Shown: in pieces, positions 1-8,978 of the stretch
Position numbering within the stretch: the first letter of the stretch is position 1
Layout of the letters: each line of letters begins with the position of its first letter
NCBI GenBank assembly: GCA_016125085.1
Contig: WGMM01000008.1
Coordinates: forward strand, 1-64,000
Length of the DNA stretch: 64,000 nt
Source: a bacterium
GTDB lineage: Bacteria; Planctomycetota; Planctomycetia; Isosphaerales; Isosphaeraceae
Direction: 5' to 3'
Translations under genes and position numbers: made by a program
Notes under the pieces: model-generated
Told to the model about the DNA's origin: nothing
Databases searched by the model: none
What the model saw: only the letters and a program-made list of their open reading frames with translations

Positions 1-366
1 AACGGCGACAGGGCGTAGCGACATCCGGACGCAGCTATCAAGCTCGCTGCCGCGATCTTCGACTCATGACACTGACTCACAACATCATGATCCTGTAGGG
101 AGCAGCAGGGTTTTCTACAGAGCCCTCCTGACCCCTTTTCTTCTTCAGTTTACCAAAAGGCTCCTGGCCCTTTTCTTCTTCCTGGCCCCTTTTCTTCTTC
201 AAATAATTTTCTCGATCAAGGATGCGGGGCTTGATCTCGATGCCTGCAGCATGCAAAGTTAATCAGAGACTTGACGTGCCAGGCGAAAACGTTAGAACGA
301 ATTCCAGGGAATTCAAGTCTTCATGATGCTTTCCCGCTTTATCTTCCGGAGTACGAAAGGGCTTCA
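1..366. other. Upstream region without a supported gene
   Basis: No reading frame here looks like a gene. A short hairpin with arms CTGTAG (93-98) and CTACAG (115-120) is visible, followed by T-rich direct repeats (127-200, listed separately). The stretch presumably carries the promoter and leader of the repeat protein that begins at 367, or at a TTG at 271. Confidence 0.4.
127..200. repeat. Three T-rich direct repeats
   Basis: The unit CCTGGCCCCTTTTCTTCTTC occurs at 127-146 (one mismatch), 163-181 (one base shorter) and 181-200. The last two are back to back. The units are intergenic and lie ahead of the 23-residue-repeat protein. The core resembles the pyrimidine arm of the palindromes found elsewhere in the window, but no complementary arm is present. 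Confidence 0.6.
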
Positions 367-2130
367 ATGTGCCAGCTTGAAGCATCCAGCCCAAAATTAT
401 TGACCTCTCGAATCGCTGCTGAGGCGATCGAGGCCAATAAAGAACTTCATCTCAGTGCATTCCAGCATATCGAAGACTCAGCTGCGGATATCCTGAGCAA
501 TTTCGAAGGATGGATCGACCTTTCGGGCTTGTCCAGCCTGTCGGAAACTGCAGCGGAAAATTTGCTCGATCACCGGGGTGGTTTGTGTCTATCGGGCCTT
601 AGCTCAATCTCGGACGCTGTCGCCGAAAGTCTGAGCAGATACTTGGATTTTCTGATTCTTTCCGATCGCTATGTCGAAACCATTTTGATGATGGAGGAAC
701 TTGATTGTTGCCCGGGCCTGATTGCGCTTGCGGCGAAATGGATTTCGCAATCGGGGGATCTGGATCTTTCCGGATTGACGGGTTTATCGAAATGTGCGGC
801 GGATTTGCTCGGCGAGATGAAGGAATCGCTCGATCTTTCCGGCCTGGGGAATCTTTCGGATACCGCGGCCGAAAGCCTCAGCCGCCACCAGGGGCCGCTC
901 GACCTTTCCGGCCTGAGGAGTCTTTCGGATGCCGCGGCCGCAAGCCTCAGTCGGCATCAGGGGCCACTTGATTTATCGGGCCTGACGAGCCTCTCGGATT
1001 CGGCGGCAGAGAGCCTGAGCCGGTATCGGAACCTAAGCCCATTTCCGGGTGGTCTCGATTTGTCAGGGATCAAAAATCTCCCGGACTCTGTGGCGGCGAG
1101 CCTGTGCCGGTACCGGGGCTGGCTTGATCTTTCGGGCCTGATGAGTCTCTCTGACTCAGCGGCCATGAGCTTGAGCCGTCACGAAGGAGACCTCGTCCTT
1201 TCCGATCGGCTTGATTGTGTTCCGGCTTTTTTGGCGTTGGCGAGCTTCATGCAATCCAGGAAAGGCTATCAGCCCTTCTGCCTGTCAATTTTCGAAAGTC
1301 TTGGCAATTTCACCGATTATCTGGCTCTAGCGAGAGAAAAGAGTTCGTCCGGGTACTTCGCGCTCTCGGAAAAACTTATTTCGCAAACTTTATCGATCAC
1401 ACTTCCCGGAATGAGGGAAATTGCGGATCTGGAGGCCGAATGCCTGGGATACTATCGGGGAAGACTTGATCTCTCCGGCCTGACGAGTCTTTCGGACGCC
1501 GCCGCTGCCAGTCTCAGCAAGCATCGGGGAAAGCTGGTGCTCTCAGCATTATCGAATTTATCCGCTTCCGCAGCGGAAAATCTTATTAAGCATGAAGGCG
1601 GAATCGTCTTCAAAACCACAATAAAAGAGTTGATATCAAGATTCGAAGCTTTACCGGATTCACGTGGTTTACTGACTCTCATCGAAAAACTCGTATCCAA
1701 ACAATCCATGACTGATCTCTCGGATCTGACGGATCTGTCGGACACAATTGCGGAATGTCTGGCCAAGTCTTGTGGCGAACTTGATTTGTCAGGGTTAACG
1801 AGTCTTTCGGATGCGGCTGCGGTGTTTCTGGGCAATCGTCAATCGGGCCAACTCATTCTATCCGGCAAGACTCGGCTTTCGGTTTCTGCCTCAGAAAGTT
1901 TAGTGAAGCGTTCCGGAGGCGGAATCACCCTTGCCGGTCGCTCAAGGCGTCCTAATACAGCCGCAGTTCGGCTAGGAAACGTTGAGGGTGTTGATTTCAT
2001 CTTAGCAAATCGAATACGCCGGGTGAGGCCTCATCGCTTTAGGGCGAACTCGGAAGATCCGAAATCTCTCATCCTGAATCAATGTCAGTTTGAGGGGCCA
2101 ACGGCTGATTCATCCATAGATCGTATCTGA
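367..2130 (+). CDS. Leucine-rich-repeat-like protein with 23-residue repeats
   Basis: A protein of 587 residues built almost wholly from about 15 copies of a 23-residue unit with consensus LDLSGLxSLSDxAAESLSRHxG. The regular ones lie in residues 60-130, 165-310 and 365-430, separated by degenerate units starting LVLSDR. The periodic leucines suggest a leucine-rich-repeat solenoid, so protein binding is the likely role; no catalytic motif is seen. There is no signal peptide or membrane segment. ATG 367 is preferred because AAAGGG lies five bases upstream. A TTG at 271 would add 32 residues that carry no repeat. The last ~60 residues are basic and degenerate. Similar repeat proteins are common in planctomycete genomes. 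Its partner is unknown, and it stands alone, convergent with the methyltransferase. Confidence 0.8.
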   Translation: MCQLEASSPKLLTSRIAAEAIEANKELHLSAFQHIEDSAADILSNFEGWIDLSGLSSLSETAAENLLDHRGGLCLSGLSSISDAVAESLSRYLDFLILSDRYVETILMMEELDCCPGLIALAAKWISQSGDLDLSGLTGLSKCAADLLGEMKESLDLSGLGNLSDTAAESLSRHQGPLDLSGLRSLSDAAAASLSRHQGPLDLSGLTSLSDSAAESLSRYRNLSPFPGGLDLSGIKNLPDSVAASLCRYRGWLDLSGLMSLSDSAAMSLSRHEGDLVLSDRLDCVPAFLALASFMQSRKGYQPFCLSIFESLGNFTDYLALAREKSSSGYFALSEKLISQTLSITLPGMREIADLEAECLGYYRGRLDLSGLTSLSDAAAASLSKHRGKLVLSALSNLSASAAENLIKHEGGIVFKTTIKELISRFEALPDSRGLLTLIEKLVSKQSMTDLSDLTDLSDTIAECLAKSCGELDLSGLTSLSDAAAVFLGNRQSGQLILSGKTRLSVSASESLVKRSGGGITLAGRSRRPNTAAVRLGNVEGVDFILANRIRRVRPHRFRANSEDPKSLILNQCQFEGPTADSSIDRI

Positions 2131-2187
2131 TTCCGAATCAAATGGGATCAGCAGGCGAAGGAGCATTGTTGGTTTCCCGCAGTAATT

Positions 2188-2270
2188 CGCGGGCTGGGCT
2201 ATTCGGAAAGCGACTACGCTTCGCGAAGTCGCCACCTTGCCTTCTCGGCAGGTGGCCTGAAGCCCGCCCT
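2188..2270. terminator. Stem-loop cluster between convergent genes
   Basis: Nested inverted repeats: GGGCTGGGCT (2191-2200) against AGCCCGCCC (2261-2269), enclosing GCCACCTTGCC (2231-2241) against GGCAGGTGGC (2247-2256). They sit just after the stop of the repeat protein and run up to the stop of the methyltransferase. A bidirectional terminator is plausible, although there is no long T run. Confidence 0.4.
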
Positions 2271-3108
2271 ACTTTTTGATGCCGACGCGGTGGACGCCCT
2301 GGCCCTGGCCGGGGTGGAAGTGGGTGTGGCCTACGGTCGGGTCGTGGATGTTCGTGAAGCCGGCGGCTTCGAACCAGCTTTCGACTTCTTCCGGCGTGTG
2401 GTGGCTTACGTACTTCGGGGCGTACCAGTCCAGTGTGTCGCAGGCTCGCACTTCGGGGTCGGGGTGCATCGAGACGCCGATCGTCAGAGCATGCAGGCCC
2501 AGACCGGCTTTACGCACGAGCCTGCTCCTGGAGTTCGAAAGGCGGCGTTTCAGGCCTCCTATGGGGACGCTCCAGCGGCTCAGCGTTTCGACCACACGCA
2601 CAGGCAAATTGCGTGCGATGCCCCTGTGCACGTGCATGATCCGTTCGACGACCGGGCTTTGCCGCTGATACACCCACACCGCCATGAGCCCGCCCGGACG
2701 CACGCACTGGGCCAGGTTCAGGAAGGCCTGGCGCGGGTCGGGCGTATGGTCGATCACGCCGATCGAGTAACAGATGTCAAAAGTGTTATCGGGCAGAGGG
2801 ATACGTAGAAGATCGGCCTTTACGACCTGGACCCGGGCACGTACGGGAGCGGTCGTATCATAAGCGGCCCGAACGGCTTCGGAGATGTCGAGACCGACGA
2901 CGTCGGCACCCCAACCGGCGGCCTGACGGGCGTACCGGCCCATTCCGCAGCCACCGTCCAGCACGAGCTTGCCGGCGAAATCGGCGGGTTCGAGGCCGGT
3001 TTTGAGCTGAAGCGTCGCCTGATCTTCCTCGGGGCGGACGATCCGATAGCGGTTCCACTGAAGTCCGTAAAGGTCTTTCGTGCGTGACTGTTCCGCGGGC
3101 TGGGCCAT
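2269..3108 (-). CDS. Class I SAM-dependent methyltransferase
   Basis: A 279-residue methyltransferase of the Methyltransf_11/25 type. Motif I is GGCGMGRYA (about residues 52-60), an acidic end of the second strand follows in VGLDIS, and the motif IV region reads SIGVIDHTPDP (about 115-125). The substrate cannot be read from the sequence. The frame stays open up to 3258, but the first 50 codons of that longer frame run through a palindromic repeat (3149-3242), so ATG 3108 (MAQPAEQ) is chosen. A tyrosine- and histidine-rich stretch near the C-terminus (WYAPKYVSHHTPEEV) resembles methyltransferases acting on glycans or lipids, but this is weak. It lies downstream of tsaB on the same strand and may be co-transcribed, with the palindrome between them. 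Confidence 0.85.
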   Translation of the reverse strand: MAQPAEQSRTKDLYGLQWNRYRIVRPEEDQATLQLKTGLEPADFAGKLVLDGGCGMGRYARQAAGWGADVVGLDISEAVRAAYDTTAPVRARVQVVKADLLRIPLPDNTFDICYSIGVIDHTPDPRQAFLNLAQCVRPGGLMAVWVYQRQSPVVERIMHVHRGIARNLPVRVVETLSRWSVPIGGLKRRLSNSRSRLVRKAGLGLHALTIGVSMHPDPEVRACDTLDWYAPKYVSHHTPEEVESWFEAAGFTNIHDPTVGHTHFHPGQGQGVHRVGIKK

Positions 3109-3148
3109 GGCTGGGGTTCTCGATGCGAATGTTCTGAGGGATGCTCGC

Positions 3149-3242
3149 TCCGAAAAAGGGGTCAGGTCTCTTTTTGCACACTTGAAGCTTGTTACCTGAA
3201 TTGCCTGACCTTGCAAAAAGAGACCTGACTCCTTTTTTCGGA
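3149..3242. repeat. Palindromic intergenic repeat (GGGGTCAGGTCTC type)
   Basis: Arms of about 30 bases, TCCGAAAAAGGGGTCAGG... at 3149-3178 and ...CCTGACTCCTTTTTTCGGA ending at 3242, are nearly perfect inverted copies around a 33-base loop. The right arm ends two bases before the tsaB stop codon. Its layout (A-rich outer end, GGTC core, T-rich inner end) resembles the AAAGGGGACGGGGGTC palindromes at 15539, 16209 and 63623. It could terminate transcription in either direction. Confidence 0.75.
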
Positions 3243-3244
3243 GA

Positions 3245-3955
3245 TCAACCGGCTGCATGTTGATTGGAGGACCGCTTTTCTTCGGCGGCGCTTGGGCGGA
3301 GGTAGAGCGGTTCGAGGGTGTCGGCGGCGACCGGAGCTTGAGAGTCGTAGCTGGTCAACATCCAGCGAGCCAGGACGTCCGACGAGGGATACCAGGTTTC
3401 GCGGGGGGCTTCGGGCAGGCCGGTCGGGCCGAGTTTACCGGCAAGTACGAGCCCAGGGCCTGTGATAAGGAGGTGATCGGCCGCGTTCGATTCGCGGTTC
3501 AGTTCGCCCCAGGCGAGGATTTCGGGGCCGGAGTGGCGTGCCCAATCGGCTGAAGGGGATTCGCGGAAGTAAATGGAACGGGCGACGGCCCCGCGCTGGG
3601 CGTCGGCGATGCTGAGGACGGTTCCGGCGAAAGAATCGGGGGCGGCGAGGACGGGCAGGAGCAGGCTGTCGAGTGCGACGACGGGCACGTTGAGGACTTC
3701 GGCCAGGGTCTTGGCCACGGCGATTCCGACACGCAGGCCGGTGTAGGAGCCGGGGCCTATGCCGACGACGATACCGCCGATGTCGGCCATGCGGAAGCCA
3801 GCGGCCGCAATCAATCGGCCGATGGACGGAACCAGTTCACGGCCGTGGTTTTGCGTCGCAACCTGGTCGTCGGTCCAGGATTGGCCAGTGCGGAGGTGGA
3901 CGAGTGCGAGGGCGCCGTGGCGGGTCGAGGTGTCGAGGCCGAGAATCAGGCTCAA
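3245..3955 (-). CDS. tsaB: tRNA threonylcarbamoyladenosine biosynthesis protein TsaB
   Basis: TsaB is the non-catalytic partner of TsaD in making N6-threonylcarbamoyladenosine at position 37 of ANN-decoding tRNAs, in the cytoplasm. The N-terminus LILGLDTSTRHG is the ASKHA phosphate-1 segment. NHGRELVP (about 36-43) and GIGPGSYTGLRVG (about 65-77) are family signatures. The frame stays open upstream to 4045, but family proteins start right before LILGLDTS. TTG 3955 has GAGGA seven bases upstream and gives 236 residues, the usual TsaB length. The gene is divergent from the phosphoesterase at 4282. TsaD and TsaE are not in the window. Confidence 0.93.
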   Translation of the reverse strand: MSLILGLDTSTRHGALALVHLRTGQSWTDDQVATQNHGRELVPSIGRLIAAAGFRMADIGGIVVGIGPGSYTGLRVGIAVAKTLAEVLNVPVVALDSLLLPVLAAPDSFAGTVLSIADAQRGAVARSIYFRESPSADWARHSGPEILAWGELNRESNAADHLLITGPGLVLAGKLGPTGLPEAPRETWYPSSDVLARWMLTSYDSQAPVAADTLEPLYLRPSAAEEKRSSNQHAAG

Positions 3956-4281
3956 GTTGCGTTCCTCAATCGGCTTCGGGCTTGCCAGGGTGATGTGGGT
4001 GCCGGCGATCGATCGTGATCGGCCGGTAGCGATTTTCAGCGGCAAGGCGGGTTGAGGTCAAGGCGGCGGATGTGCTGTGGAGGAGTGGATCTTGGAGAAA
4101 ATCATCAAGAGTCGACGAATTCGGAACATTGTGAATCTGGGATCTGGACAATACCGGTCCTGCGTGCGAACATCGGGTCGAAGGAAGAAAATCGGTTGAT
4201 TTTTGGAGAATGCCGTACGAAGAATATTGAAAGTCTTCGGACTTCGACTTCCGCACGATCGTTCATCGAGGAGCCTTGGCC
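3956..4281. other. Divergent intergenic region
   Basis: About 325 bases between tsaB (minus) and the metallophosphoesterase (plus). Both promoters should lie here. I see no convincing -35/-10 pair and no conserved RNA. The reading frames across it are antisense shadows of the flanking genes. Confidence 0.4.
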
Positions 4282-5064
4282 TTGCGTCGCGCCGTCATCA
4301 GCGACATTCACGGGAACCTGGAAGCCTTGCAGGTGGTTCTCGCGGATATCCGTAACCAGGGTGTCGAGGTGATCCATTGTCTCGGCGATGTCGTCGGCTA
4401 TGGTCCGAACCCGCGTGAGTGTCTTGACCTGGTCATGGCCAATTGCCAGGTCTGCCTGCTGGGCAATCATGACATGGGTGCCCTGTGCGATCCCGAGGGG
4501 TTCAACCAGGGGGCGGAGCGGGCGATTTTCTGGACCCGCGAACAGCTCGAACGGTCCGACGACCCTCGCAACGCGGAACGTCTGAACTTTCTCGGCGGCC
4601 TGCCCCGGTATCATCGGGACGGGCCTTTCCTTTTCGTGCACGGTTCGCCGCGCAACCCGTTGTCGGAATACGTCTTTCCGGACGATGTCTACAATCACCG
4701 GAAGATCGAGCGGCTGTTCAGCCTGGTCGAAAGTTATTGCTTTCAGGGGCATACGCATATCCCTGGCGTGTTTACGGAGAATCACCAGTTCCACTGCCCG
4801 ATGGACCATGGCTACGAATTCACGCTGGAGCGTGGCAAGTATATGATCAACGTCGGTTCCGTGGGTCAGCCACGTGACCGGGACCGCCGCAGTTGTTATC
4901 TGATTCTGGAAGATGGTCGCGAAGAGCCGGGCGGGCCGGTGGTCAAGCCGGTAAAGCTGTCTTATCGCAGGCTCGATTATCCGTTCGAACTGACCCGTCA
5001 GAAAATCCAGGCGATCGCGTCTCTGGACAGGTATCTGGGCGACCGACTTTGCATGGGACAGTGA
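4282..5064 (+). CDS. Metallophosphoesterase (YfcE/ApaH-like)
   Basis: A calcineurin-like phosphoesterase of 260 residues with the full set of metal-ligand motifs in order: SDIHGN near residue 7, GDVVGYGPNP near 38, GNHD near 64, VHGSP near 122 and GHTHIP near 155. A two-metal site hydrolysing phosphodiesters or phosphomonoesters is expected; the substrate is unknown. The TTG at 4282 lies eight bases after GAGGAG (4268-4273), a better spacing than the in-frame TTG at 4276. No signal peptide is seen, so it should be cytoplasmic. GNHDMGALCDPEGF and the C-terminal SVGQPRDRD match the family often found alone in planctomycetes and cyanobacteria. Confidence 0.88.
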   Translation: MRRAVISDIHGNLEALQVVLADIRNQGVEVIHCLGDVVGYGPNPRECLDLVMANCQVCLLGNHDMGALCDPEGFNQGAERAIFWTREQLERSDDPRNAERLNFLGGLPRYHRDGPFLFVHGSPRNPLSEYVFPDDVYNHRKIERLFSLVESYCFQGHTHIPGVFTENHQFHCPMDHGYEFTLERGKYMINVGSVGQPRDRDRRSCYLILEDGREEPGGPVVKPVKLSYRRLDYPFELTRQKIQAIASLDRYLGDRLCMGQ

Positions 5065-5227
5065 TCGGAAAAACAGTAAGAAAGGGCCTGGCCTGGTTCG
5101 TCGGCCATTGACGAAAGGGCCGGGTCGAAAACTATGATATTCGCTTGACGGGTATTCGAACCGCGGGTTGACCGGATTGCTCCGGCGGGCCCGCATCGCC
5201 GACGATTGGACTGGACGACACCTGAGC

Positions 5228-7378
5228 ATGAACGAACAGAAGCGGTTTTTCCTTTTTCTGATGGTGTCGTTCCTGACGATGTTCGCTCTCCAGACGGCCC
5301 TGGAGCAAGCCGGGTTCTTCCCGAAGCCTGACGAAAAGGCCGCGAAGAAAGCCGCCGGTCTGACCGACACGGCAAAACCGGACGCTGCGAAACCGGGCAC
5401 GGGCGAGGCACAGGAAAAGGCCGGCGAAACAGCCGAAGCGAAAGCCGCCACGCCTGAGGCGAAAGCCGCCCAGGCGGCCGCGCCGAGCTTCGCGGAAGAG
5501 TCGATCGACCTGGGGTCCGCCGACCCGCAGTCGGGCTTTACGTTCCATCTGCGAGTGACGAACAGAGGCGCGGGCATCGTTCTGGCCGAAAGTTCGGACT
5601 TCGCGGCCGATCACCTTCCCGGACAGAACACGCAGGAGAAGCTGCTTTACGTGCAGCGCCAGGCCGGATCGCCGGACAGCCTGTCGATCGAGATCCGCCA
5701 GGTGGACGGTGAAGAGAAAAACGTCGATCTCTCGGCCGTCGTCTGGGAAGTGGTGCGCGAGCGGCCGGACGGCCCCGCCGTGGTGACGACGGGCGACAGC
5801 CAGAAGGTGACGTTCCGGCACAAGCCGTCGGAAGTCCCGGGGCTGACGATCGTCAAGACGCTCGAAGTCGCCAAAGGGCGGCAGGATGTCGGCCTGAGCC
5901 TGCGGCTGGAAAGCGACGCCGACCGGAGCGTTTCATACCGGCTGGTCGGCCCGCATGGTCTGCCACTGGAAGGTCAGTGGTACAGCTACACTTATCGCGA
6001 CCTGTTCTTCGCTCCGGCGGACCCCCGGGCGGCCCTGATCAGCCGGTCGGCGGCGAACGTGGCGGCTTCCGCCGATCCCGATTCTGGTTATCCACCGGAG
6101 CTGGTAACGATTCCGATCCGCTTCGCGGGTGTCGAGACACAGTATTTCGCCACGTTCGTGGCCCTCAAGGGTGCGGGAATCGATGCGGCGGAAACGAACT
6201 GGATTTCGGAATCGACGGAAAAGCTGATCGGTCCGGCGCCTGCGGATCCGAACAAGAGCGACATTACTGTTGCCCTGACGACCCGGCCCGAGCGAGTCGC
6301 GCCCTCCGCACCGGTGACGCATGAGTATTCGGTCTACCTCGGGCCGAAAACGCGAGATTCTCTGACACCATACGGGGCCGAGGAGCTGACGACCTATCGC
6401 CGCGGCTGGGCCGTGCCGGGCTCGCGCATGCTGGCCCGTTCGTTCATCAGCCCACTGCTGGATGGCACTTATGGCGCGACGCGCAAACTGGGGGGAATCT
6501 TCGGGGCCTCCAGAGGCAGCTACGGCCTGGCGATCATTCTGCTCACGGTCGTCGTGCGGCTCATGATCTTCCCGCTTTCCCGCAAGCAGGCCATGACGGC
6601 CAAGCGAATGCAGGAACTGCAGCCGCAGATGCAGGCGATCAAGGAAAAATACAAGGACGACAAGGAACGCCAGGGCCGGGAGACGATGGAGCTTTACCGG
6701 AAGGCGGGCGTGAATCCGTTTTCAGGCTGCCTCATCGCCATGATCCAGCTGCCTGTGTTCATGGGCCTGTGGCAGACTCTCAATAACAGCGTGGCACTGC
6801 GGCACGCCCCGTTTCTCTATATCGATAACCTGGCGGCTCCGGATGCCCTGTTCCGGTTCCCCGGAACGGTGCCTTATCTGGGTGATTACTTCAATCTGCT
6901 GCCGATTCTTTCCGTGTCGCTGATGTGGCTTCAGATGAAACTATTCTCGCCGCCGCCGGCCAACGAAGAGGCCGAACTGCAGCAGAAGATGTTTTCGATC
7001 ATGATGATCTTCATGAGCTTCATGTTCTACAAGGTGCCCTCGGGCCTGGGGCTTTACTTCATCACTTCCAGCCTTTGGGCCGTGGGCGAGCGGCTTCTGC
7101 TGCCGAAGCTGGTGCATACGACGCCCCTCGGTACGATCGCGATCGAGAATGCGGACGCAACTTCGGCAAGTACGTCGACGCGTGGCTCGGGCCGGCCGTC
7201 TTCCGAACCGGAACAGAAGCCCGCGACCGGCTGGCGGGCCAAGTGGAACCAGTTGCTGGAAGAAGCTGAGAAGCAGCGGACGATCCAGAACGAAAACCGG
7301 AACAAACAGGCTGGTGGCGGTGGCGGTGGCGGCGGCAACGGCGGCGGTAAAGCACGGCCGAAGAAGGGCCGGCGTTGA
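5228..7378 (+). CDS. yidC: Membrane protein insertase YidC
   Basis: YidC (Oxa1/Alb3 family) inserts proteins into the inner membrane alone or with SecYEG. One N-terminal membrane segment (residues 6-22, RFFLFLMVSFLTMFAL) is followed by a low-complexity Ala/Lys/Glu linker, a large periplasmic beta domain, and the conserved core from about residue 413 to 625. The core includes the helix AIILLTVVVRLMIFPLSRK with the buried arginine near 443. ATG 5228 is chosen because the membrane segment follows directly; the frame is open 20 codons further upstream. The 716-residue length is above the usual 550-620. The excess is a charged C-terminal tail ending in a glycine run (about 695-706) and a basic KARPKKGRR, probably ribosome-binding. 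mnmE follows 42 bases later, a classical order. Confidence 0.96.
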   Translation: MNEQKRFFLFLMVSFLTMFALQTALEQAGFFPKPDEKAAKKAAGLTDTAKPDAAKPGTGEAQEKAGETAEAKAATPEAKAAQAAAPSFAEESIDLGSADPQSGFTFHLRVTNRGAGIVLAESSDFAADHLPGQNTQEKLLYVQRQAGSPDSLSIEIRQVDGEEKNVDLSAVVWEVVRERPDGPAVVTTGDSQKVTFRHKPSEVPGLTIVKTLEVAKGRQDVGLSLRLESDADRSVSYRLVGPHGLPLEGQWYSYTYRDLFFAPADPRAALISRSAANVAASADPDSGYPPELVTIPIRFAGVETQYFATFVALKGAGIDAAETNWISESTEKLIGPAPADPNKSDITVALTTRPERVAPSAPVTHEYSVYLGPKTRDSLTPYGAEELTTYRRGWAVPGSRMLARSFISPLLDGTYGATRKLGGIFGASRGSYGLAIILLTVVVRLMIFPLSRKQAMTAKRMQELQPQMQAIKEKYKDDKERQGRETMELYRKAGVNPFSGCLIAMIQLPVFMGLWQTLNNSVALRHAPFLYIDNLAAPDALFRFPGTVPYLGDYFNLLPILSVSLMWLQMKLFSPPPANEEAELQQKMFSIMMIFMSFMFYKVPSGLGLYFITSSLWAVGERLLLPKLVHTTPLGTIAIENADATSASTSTRGSGRPSSEPEQKPATGWRAKWNQLLEEAEKQRTIQNENRNKQAGGGGGGGGNGGGKARPKKGRR

Positions 7379-7420
7379 TCGTCGCGGTTCGCCGGCCTTC
7401 GGCATGATGAGCCTGCCGCC

Positions 7421-8791
7421 ATGATTCGTGTGGACACCGCCGATACGATCGCCGCGATTTCTTCGCCGAATGGCCCGGCGCTTCGATCGATCGTGCGTCT
7501 GAGCGGCCCGGATTGCTGGGGCGTCGTTTCGCGAGTCTTGAAAGGCGCGCCTGACTCTCAGCCAGGTGCGCCGGCATCGTTCGGCTGCGTGACTCGGGAA
7601 GAATCGGGAAGCTACGCGATTCCCGGGCGTCTGCAGAGCTGGCCCGCCGGGCGGAGTTATACCGGGCAAGCATCGGTCGAACTGCACCTGGACGTACCGA
7701 ACGTACTTGCCGACAGGGTGTTGCGCCAATGCGTCGAAGCCGGTGCCCGGCTGGCTGAGCCAGGCGAGTTCACGTTTCGGGCATACGCGAAGGGCCGGAT
7801 CGATCTGGCCAGGGCGGAAGCCGTCGCCGGCATTTTTCAGGCAACGACGCCAGAGCAATTGCAGGTGGCGCTTGGCCAGCTTGCCGGCGGCCTGGGACAG
7901 CGAATCGACAGGCTGCGCGGCCGTCTGCTGGATCTGACGGCCTGGCTGGAGGCGACGCTCGACTTCGTCGAGGAAGCCGATGTGGATCCGATTTCGCGAA
8001 ATGTCGTTGCCGAGGAGCTGCGCGGATCGGCCTGGGAACTCCGGCGGCTCTCGGAAGTCGAATCGAAGCGGGATCGAACGGTTTCGAGCCGGAGAATCGT
8101 GCTTGTGGGCCGGCCGAACGCGGGAAAGAGCCACCTGTTCAACGCCCTTTGCGGCGCTACGGGCCGGGCTCTCGTATCGCCGGTGGCCGGCACGACACGT
8201 GATTACCTGGAAGCCCGGGCCGAACTTGCGCCAGGACGAAGCGTCATCGTGGTGGACACCGCCGGCGAGTACGAAACCGCCGAGCCGATCGACGCACGGT
8301 CGCAAGATCTGGGCCGGCGGGAACGGCTGCTGGCCGACCTTTTCCTGGTATGCGTTCCGGTCGATGCGGCCGCAGCCGAAGTTGCGGCTTTCGAAGCGGT
8401 TTTGCCAGGGAATGTGCCGCGCGTGATCGTCCGTACGAAGGCCGATCTGGGGGGGCCGGAAGCCGAAGAGAGGTCCGCTTCGGTTCGCGTGAGTGCTGCG
8501 ACGGGATTGGGAATTGCGGAATTAAGGCAAGCATTGACCGACCGGTTGGACGGGCTGGAACCCGAGATCGATACGGTGGTTGCGGGCACGCGAGTACGGG
8601 TGGGCGAAGCGTTGCGATCGGCCGGAAGATCTCTCGCTCAAGCGGCGGAGACGATGGCGGCCTCCGGCGGCGACGAACTGGTGGCCATTGACTTGCGTGC
8701 CGCGGTCGAGGCACTCGACGTGGTGGCGGGCAAGGACGCGACGGAAGAGGTTCTGGACCGGATCTTTTCGCGGTTTTGTATCGGGAAGTGA
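7421..8791 (+). CDS. mnmE: tRNA modification GTPase MnmE
   Basis: MnmE works with MnmG to install (carboxymethyl)aminomethyl groups on U34 of certain tRNAs. The 456-residue protein has the N-terminal folate-binding domain (IVRLSGPDC, YTGQASVELH, PGEFTFRAYAKGRIDLA), a central helical domain with an inserted G domain, and the C-terminal tail CIGK that carries the functional cysteine. G1 is GRPNAGKS (230-237), the switch is GTTRDYLE, G3 is DTAGEYET (279-286) and G4 reads TKAD (339-342) in place of NKxD. The distance from yidC (42 bases) suggests one transcript. MnmG is not in the window. Confidence 0.96.
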   Translation: MIRVDTADTIAAISSPNGPALRSIVRLSGPDCWGVVSRVLKGAPDSQPGAPASFGCVTREESGSYAIPGRLQSWPAGRSYTGQASVELHLDVPNVLADRVLRQCVEAGARLAEPGEFTFRAYAKGRIDLARAEAVAGIFQATTPEQLQVALGQLAGGLGQRIDRLRGRLLDLTAWLEATLDFVEEADVDPISRNVVAEELRGSAWELRRLSEVESKRDRTVSSRRIVLVGRPNAGKSHLFNALCGATGRALVSPVAGTTRDYLEARAELAPGRSVIVVDTAGEYETAEPIDARSQDLGRRERLLADLFLVCVPVDAAAAEVAAFEAVLPGNVPRVIVRTKADLGGPEAEERSASVRVSAATGLGIAELRQALTDRLDGLEPEIDTVVAGTRVRVGEALRSAGRSLAQAAETMAASGGDELVAIDLRAAVEALDVVAGKDATEEVLDRIFSRFCIGK

Positions 8792-8978
8792 TTCGAAACC
8801 GGTCGGCCCGGTCCGAATCGGCGAAACTCTTTTTACCAACCGGTGTATGGAACGTGTTCGCGAAGGAGCGATGAATGTTCTTTCGCGAGGGCAAGATCGC
8901 ACGCGATGCAGGATCCGCCGGTTCGAACGTTCGAGTCGGGGCTTCCGGGGTGTCCATCCAATCAAGGAACGACTTTCG

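Noticed and set aside
820..1180. DNA repeats of 69 bases considered as a CRISPR or minisatellite
   Set aside because: The period is a multiple of three and preserves the reading frame; the repeats are codons of the leucine-rich protein.
3109..3258. N-terminal 50 residues of a longer methyltransferase frame
   Set aside because: They are written by a palindromic intergenic repeat, and the family start fits ATG 3108.
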